Part shown: positions 60,585 through 64,000 of the stretch, piece after piece
How the letters are laid out: the number at the start of each line of letters is the position of its first letter
How positions within the stretch are numbered: position 1 is the stretch's first letter
Assembly (NCBI GenBank): GCA_010015745.1
Contig: ML978169.1
Span: 62,001 to 126,000 of the forward strand
DNA: 64,000 nucleotides
Origin: Setomelanomma holmii
Taxonomy: Eukaryota; Ascomycota; Dothideomycetes; Pleosporales; Phaeosphaeriaceae
Direction: 5' to 3'
Notes under the pieces: generated by a model
Database searches by the model: none
Seen by the model: the letters and a program-made list of their open reading frames with translations, nothing else
What the model was told of the DNA's origin: nothing
Program-made: the position numbers and the translations under genes

Positions 60585-61453
60585 CTATACTCGTGCAGCC
60601 ACGAAACTTGCTGCGGTCGGGGCATCGATCTCATAATTTCTATGCTCAGGTGTGATGATGATGCCATTGTCACAGATGTTATCGCATGTGTGGCAGATGA
60701 TCAGGATCTTGGAAGTAGAGACTGCGCCAAAGGTCTCATCGCGGTCTGGATCGCCGAACACAACAACTGCTTTGAGTCAGGTACGCCCCTCTGATCATAA
60801 CTTATCTTACATACCTGCGTTAATTCTTGCGGCAGTTGCTGACGAAAGCCTTTGGGCGGCAGTATGTATGAGTTGAGCTCCTTGGCTGTACCTAGAAAGA
60901 ACAATCTTGGCCGAGGGACAGCGTGAGGCCGCCTGATTGATCAAATTGTATGTTGTCGTGATTCCAGCGGCATCGCCTAAGGTTCAACCATTGATTTGGT
61001 ATCGAGCCCCATGTATACCTTTCGCACTGTAATTTACTCACCTCCGGCCAAGAACCCGGCAACATTGGCTGGATATGTGACTCCTTGGATCGCCAAACGA
61101 CTCGTGCCCCCGAGGCGACTTGCCAGTGCGTTGAAAAAGGTTGGGCCTTCCGTATCTGCTGCTCCAACGTTTCCAGCTTGCGTCGTTCCCCGTGCATAGA
61201 TGAGGGTGATCTCACGACAAGGCGTGCCGTCAGTGAGCTGGTTGTAAGTGTCTCCTCCATACTGTCGTTTGCCCAGAGACCGTACATGGCTGTTGCTGCC
61301 GTCGAGTTCGGCTGCATATTCCTCGATGCTAAGTCCGGTACCGATGATATCAGTGATAGGGAAGGCGGGTCCTTCTGCCGAAATGGGTGCAGGAGCAGAA
61401 AGTGCGGTGATGGCAAGGAAGGCCAGAGGAGCCAGAGATTGAAGAGTCTTCAT
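60585..61453 (-). CDS. Secreted cutinase-family esterase
   Basis: Three exons (61453-61042, 60976-60815, 60769-60585) with 65- and 45-bp introns give 252 residues. A signal peptide (MKTLQSLAPLAFLAITALSA) is followed by a propeptide ending near GKRQ, a Kex2-like site. Cutinase blocks are CREITLIYARGTTQAGNVG, GVTYPANVAGFLAGGDAAG, AASRCPSAKIVLSRYSQGAQ, VVFGDP and CHTCDNICDNG, then TPEHRNY. The catalytic Ser (YSQG), Asp (CDNICD) and His (PEH) are all present. The nucleophile elbow, normally GYSQG, reads RYSQG (Arg codon at 60893-60891). Cutinases cleave plant cutin and other esters outside the cell. Whether the Arg change harms activity is unknown. Confidence 0.92.
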
Positions 61454-62379
61454 GCTCGGTCAGGTATAGACTCGACCAAGCAAGGGTGCTGATTTTAAGA
61501 GAAGCAAGGTCGCTGTTGTTTGGTGAGTGCGATTGTCGACCGAACGCGAGGCAGGCACCACTTATGTAGAGCGTGTCGATCTACGTCATTGAACCTCAGC
61601 AAGTTCATGAGGGCTTAGTCAAATGGTCCAGGTAGGCTTTTGTTGGGCATCTGCCTCTGTCGTAACGTTCTCCGTGATCAAATTTGGTGTCGTAGTAAAT
61701 CTTACAGGGGTACGCCCAATCGCCTTTGTAGAGGAGCTCACGTTGGCAGCAACGAGCCAGAGTCCGATTCGACCCCAAATTGCTCTGCATCTCGGCGCAT
61801 CGGAGTCTTTTCATACATCGCTCGTCTTGGACGTGCTCCCGGCTCTTGTGAGGTAGAGTCGTCTTGACCTGCTTGTTCGCGTTAGTTGCAGGTACATGCC
61901 GTGAACACGTGGGGATCTTACAAGACAGTAGCGGACCGAGTGCATAAATAAGCAAGATAAACCTCTGTGAAAAATTGAAGACGAGAATCTTCGCAGAGAA
62001 GAACTCCTCTTTAAGTAAAGTTTGTACAGGTCGTAGTACGAAGAGAATATTATCTACTAGAGTCTCGTAAAATTCTGTATAAAGTAGCAAAGCTTAGCTA
62101 GAAGTAAAATAGATAACGTACTTTATAGACAGGCTAATTACATAGATAAGCTAATTATTATAACGTATTCTATTAGCGAGGTACTCAAAACATGCTAAGC
62201 CTACACGCTCTACCTCCTACTCTATATGCCTTAACTACCTAACGCATTATTGCTTAAACACGAAGGCAGACTTTGGCTTGACGTACCGTGGGCGTCGGCG
62301 TGACGAGCCACGCAGGGTAACGACCCACCCTAACATTATAACACGAAATCAACACCAACTTCAACACATGTTATCTCTA
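61454..62379. other. Transition into AT-rich, gene-poor DNA
   Basis: From about 61930, and most strongly 62030-62260, the sequence becomes AT-rich with many TA dinucleotides, unlike the genic part of the window. This is the look of RIP-mutated repeat flanks. The 161-codon minus-strand open frame at 62090-61605 has no family resemblance. Confidence 0.55.
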
Positions 62380-63860
62380 CTAATGTAGAACCAATTGACA
62401 AGGCAGTTGTAGCAATAAAATCGCAAGAACTAGAAGAATAATTATTGTTTAGAAAGTGTGCTAATACATTTAAAGTTAACAGAACTACGCTAGCGCAAAG
62501 ATGCAAGGGCATTTAGGCTCTAATAATAGTTAAGAATACCTCCTAACAGAAACTTACTCTACAACAAGAGGCAGAGCTTATAGAGCATATTGAAGGGCTA
62601 ACAAAGAGAGCACTTCCTCCTACGCGTGAAATGATACGCAGATTTGCTGCTAAGATCGCTCAAGAGTATGTGGGAGAGGGCTAGGTAGGTCACTTCTTAA
62701 AGAGAAGCAAGGACTGTCTCATCACATGATAGACGTTAGGGATAGACGCTGTACGTCACCACGCTGACTGCAAGGACAACTATAAGTTGTACTTTAATCT
62801 TCTCTATCAGAAGATGTTTAAGTATAAGATTGAGCTACGTCACACATACAATATAGACGAGAAGGGCTTCATGATTAGGGTTACAACAAGGATGAAAAGA
62901 GTCTTCTTAAAGAGAATGTGGGAGACTAAAGAGGTTAGGGAATCTCTCTAAGATAGCTCTCGTGAGTGGATGACTCTCTTAGCAGGCGTCTGCGGGGACG
63001 GAGAGCCTCTTCCCCTAGGCCTTATCTTCCAGGCTGAATCAGGCAATATACAATCAAAATATGTAGAGGATATCAAGGTCAGAAAGCACGACGTCTTTGT
63101 TACTTCATCACCCTCTAGATAGACGAATAACGACACAGGATTAGCCTAGCTTGAGCAGGTTTTTGACTGCTGCACGAAGAAGAAAGCGCGCTTAAAGTAG
63201 ATGCCTTTTTTCGTAGATAGCTATAGGAGTCATATAACTATAGATTTCATCAACTATTGCGACCAAAACAAGATCCTCCTTGCTGTCTTTCCTCCACATT
63301 CAACCTACAGCCTTCAGCCACTTGATGTAGTAATGTTTAAGCCACTCTCTACCTCATACACTACAGAGCTGGTTACCGACCTTCACATCAGCCAAGGGCT
63401 GCTCTTAGTCAAGAAAGGAGACTTCTTTCTATTGTTCTGGGCTGCGTGGACCTCCACCTTCGAGGAGAGCCTCATTCTTAAGTCCTTTAAGGCTACTAGG
63501 GTGTGGCCAATAGAGAGAGACGTTATCCTTAAAAGATTCCGCCCACAGACACCACTAGAAGACGAACAACCTAAAAGCTCTCCTGTACTTGCTGAGAGTG
63601 ATTAGAGAAAGATGAGATTAATTATAGAGCAAGCAGTCAAAGATGGGGCTAAGAAGAGTAGAAAAAAGATCGCCCTTTATCTCCACTATCTTAAGGTAGA
63701 GAACGACCTCTTACACTATAAAAACGACGGCTTAAGGCAGTTTCTTAGCGTCTAAAAGAAGCATAAAAAGAAAGGAAGGACCCTTGATCTTCAGCAGCGT
63801 GAGGAGTACTATGGTGGTGCTGTTCTCTGGTCTCTAAGAAAGGTTAGAGAGGCCAACTTC
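62380..63860 (+). mobile_element. Degenerate Fot1/pogo-type DNA transposon (DDE_1 transposase)
   Basis: Translation of the plus strand with stops ignored follows a pogo-family transposase: a CENP-B/Tc5-like HTH region (QQEAELIEHIEGLTKRALPP, TREMIRRFAAKIAQE, from about 62565), the first catalytic Asp in YNIDEKGFMI (about 62850), REWMTLLAGVCGDGEPLPLG, VEDIKVRKHDVFVTSS, then the second Asp in FVDSYRSH and the third in LQPLDVVMFKPLS. In-frame stops occur at 62949, 63120, 63147 and 63198, at positions normally holding Gln or Trp, the outcome expected when CAA/CAG become TAA/TAG or TGG becomes TAG through RIP. An intact stretch of 134 codons (63201-63605) remains. Terminal inverted repeats were not found, so the ends are approximate. 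Confidence 0.85.
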
Positions 63861-63864
63861 CGTG

Positions 63865-64000
63865 AGAGAGCAAGAGGAGCCAAGAGGAGCAAGAGGAGCA
63901 AGAGGAGCAAGAGGAGCAAGAGGAGCAAGAGGAGCAAGAGGANNNNNNNNNNCAAGAGGAGCAAGAGGAGCAAGAGGAGCAAGAGGAGCAAGAGGAGCAA
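63865..64000. repeat. 9-bp minisatellite AGGAGCAAG with an assembly gap
   Basis: About 14 tandem near-perfect AGGAGCAAG units to the window end, broken by ten N at 63943-63952. It sits where pogo transposases have a charged Arg/Glu-rich tail and may have expanded from it. The minus strand reads as poly-Leu, which is not a gene. Confidence 0.9.

Noticed and set aside
61605..62090. 161-codon minus-strand open frame in AT-rich DNA
   Set aside because: Lies in a compositionally decayed region and shows no domain.
63809..64000. Minus-strand poly-leucine open frame
   Set aside because: Produced entirely by the 9-bp minisatellite and an N gap.

Overview
The window is nuclear DNA of a filamentous ascomycete. 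Genes are dense and lie on both strands. Introns are mostly 45-65 bp with GT..AG ends, and many proteins are fungus-type: a one-chain urease, a scytalone dehydratase, a cutinase, a TEA/ATTS regulator, a hybrid histidine kinase, a Dit1/isocyanide-synthase-like enzyme and a Fot1/pogo transposon. Scytalone dehydratase (DHN-melanin) together with cutinase suggests a melanised Dothideomycete; this placement is an inference from gene content.

Layout. 0.9-12 kb: SP-RING SUMO-ligase-like protein, a broken fungal membrane-protein gene, an MDR-type reductase and a Maf nucleotide pyrophosphatase. 12-23 kb: a very large disordered protein with C-terminal membrane segments, a conserved fungal protein of unknown function, and a seven-exon urease. 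23-33 kb: a two-finger C2H2 regulator, scytalone dehydratase, and a three-RRM Nam8/Csx1-type RNA-binding protein with an unusually long last intron. 34-41.5 kb: an unknown protein, a small zinc-ribbon protein, dynein light chain LC8 divergently arranged with the ribosome-biogenesis factor MRD1. 42-52 kb: an AbaA/TEC1-like TEA regulator interrupted by one stop codon, a protein with repeated dsRBD-like modules, an HMG-box protein and an omega-amidase (Nit2/Nit3 type). 52-61.5 kb: a multiply damaged hybrid histidine kinase, a Dit1/PvcA-family isocyanide synthase, a UNC93-like transporter with one internal stop, and a secreted cutinase. 62-64 kb: AT-rich DNA and a decayed pogo/Fot1 element ending in a 9-bp minisatellite with an assembly gap.

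The main pattern is selective gene breakage. Four genes whose homology runs straight through the damage carry in-frame stops or frameshifts (membrane protein, TEA factor, histidine kinase, transporter). The housekeeping genes between them (urease, MRD1, LC8, Maf, Nam8-like) rebuild perfectly with canonical introns. Several stops, and the stops in the transposon, fit C-to-T change at CpA, as expected of repeat-induced point mutation (RIP), but assembly error or simple drift cannot be excluded from one window. I found no clear tRNA, rRNA or CRISPR. Exon coordinates were derived by hand from splice sites and reading-frame continuity.
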